Assembly: GCA_035281845.1 (NCBI GenBank)
Contig: DATEVL010000039.1
Coordinates: 1-5,193 of the forward strand
Source of the DNA: DATEVL01 sp035281845
GTDB taxonomy: Bacteria; Chloroflexota; Anaerolineae; Anaerolineales; E44-bin32
Direction of reading: 5' to 3'
DNA: 5,193 nucleotides
In this document: piece after piece, positions 4,790-5,193 of the stretch
Layout of the letters: every line of letters begins with the position of its first letter
Position numbering within the stretch: position 1 is the stretch's first letter
Translations under genes and position numbers: made by a program
Notes under the pieces: generated by a model
Seen by the model: the letters and a program-made list of their open reading frames with translations, nothing else
Databases searched by the model: none
Told to the model about the DNA's origin: nothing

Positions 4790-5193
4790 CGGCCTCCCGC
4801 ATCCTTCTGGCCGACGACCACGTGCTGTTCCGCGAGGGCCTGGCCGGCCTGATCCGCTCCCAGAGCGATCTTCAGGTTGTTGGGCAGGCCGGCGATGGCC
4901 TCGAAGCCCTGACCCTGGCGCGGGATCTCCAGCCCGACCTGATCGTCATGGACATCAAGATGCCGGTTTGCGACGGCCTGGAGGCCACGCGCCTGCTCCG
5001 TGGGGCCCTGCCCGACGTTAGCATTCTGATCCTTACCGTTCACGACGAGGGTGAGAAGCTGTTGGAGGCCGTCAAGTCCGGCGCCAATGGCTATCTGTTG
5101 AAGAACATCAGCTCGGCCGAGTTCCTGGATGGCGTCCGCGCCGCGCTGGCTGGCGATGCCGTGCTTCCACCGCGGCTCGCTTCGCGGTTGTTG
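4786..5193 (+). CDS. NarL/FixJ-type response regulator, 3' end beyond the window
   Basis: The frame stays open from GTG 4786 to the window edge (136 residues shown). It is a receiver domain: acidic pair D10-D11 in ILLADDH, phosphoacceptor D56 in LIVMDIKMP, T84 in LILTVHDE, and K106 in GYLLKN. The sequence LADDHVLFREGLAGLI and the ALAGDAVLPPRLASRLL end are typical of NarL-family regulators. A C-terminal LuxR-type helix-turn-helix DNA-binding domain would therefore be expected just past the window; family members are usually about 210-230 aa. The start overlaps the kinase stop by 4 nt (GTGA), so the two are translationally coupled and almost certainly form one two-component system. The target genes are not known. 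Confidence 0.95.
   Translation, partial: MTASRILLADDHVLFREGLAGLIRSQSDLQVVGQAGDGLEALTLARDLQPDLIVMDIKMPVCDGLEATRLLRGALPDVSILILTVHDEGEKLLEAVKSGANGYLLKNISSAEFLDGVRAALAGDAVLPPRLASRLL

Overview
The window reads as a high-GC bacterial chromosome segment, most likely from Chloroflexota (Anaerolineae or a relative). The main lead is the lipoprotein gene at 1939-2622. Its C-terminal domain (DDFSD...SGW, EVDATKVGGPDDNDFGVICRYQD, GDVGLIAGTF, FDNFVVL) is a sandwich-like family that I associate with that phylum. The dispersed-looking palindromic repeats and the NarX/NarL-type two-component pair fit, but do not prove this. No phage, plasmid, transposase or CRISPR genes are visible.

Layout from left to right. 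(1) 13-45 is a doubly symmetric palindromic repeat just upstream of a tRNA-Phe(GAA) gene at 68-140, which is followed by a strong terminator hairpin at 163-192. (2) A minus-strand pair follows: an M.HinfI/CcrM-type adenine DNA methyltransferase (236-1438), preceded by a small single-pass membrane protein of unknown function (1442-1837). Only 3 nt separate them, so they probably form an operon with a putative leaderless promoter at 1845-1873. No restriction endonuclease is next to the methyltransferase. (3) Two compact hairpins (1891-1939) separate this operon from a minus-strand lipoprotein gene (1939-2622). (4) Divergently, a good sigma70-like promoter (2774-2802) drives tRNA-Gly(GCC) and then tRNA-Cys(GCA). 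The spacer between these tRNAs is filled by a long heptad-structured inverted repeat. Just after tRNA-Cys lies a broken partial copy of its own T-arm and acceptor end, split by another palindromic element. (5) About 390 bp without a convincing gene follow. (6) On the plus strand, a soluble GAF-domain histidine kinase of the NarX/HisKA_3 type (3551-4789) overlaps by 4 nt the GTG start of a NarL/FixJ-type response regulator (4786 to beyond the window edge).

Functionally the genes are ordinary housekeeping and signalling modules: tRNAs, an apparently solitary GANTC-type methylase that may mark DNA for epigenetic or cell-cycle purposes, a surface lipoprotein, and a cytoplasmic sensor whose cysteine-containing GAF domain could sense redox or oxygen. 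The less ordinary content is in the intergenic DNA, where three different palindromic or repeat families sit around the tRNA genes, one of them apparently inserted in a duplicated tRNA fragment.
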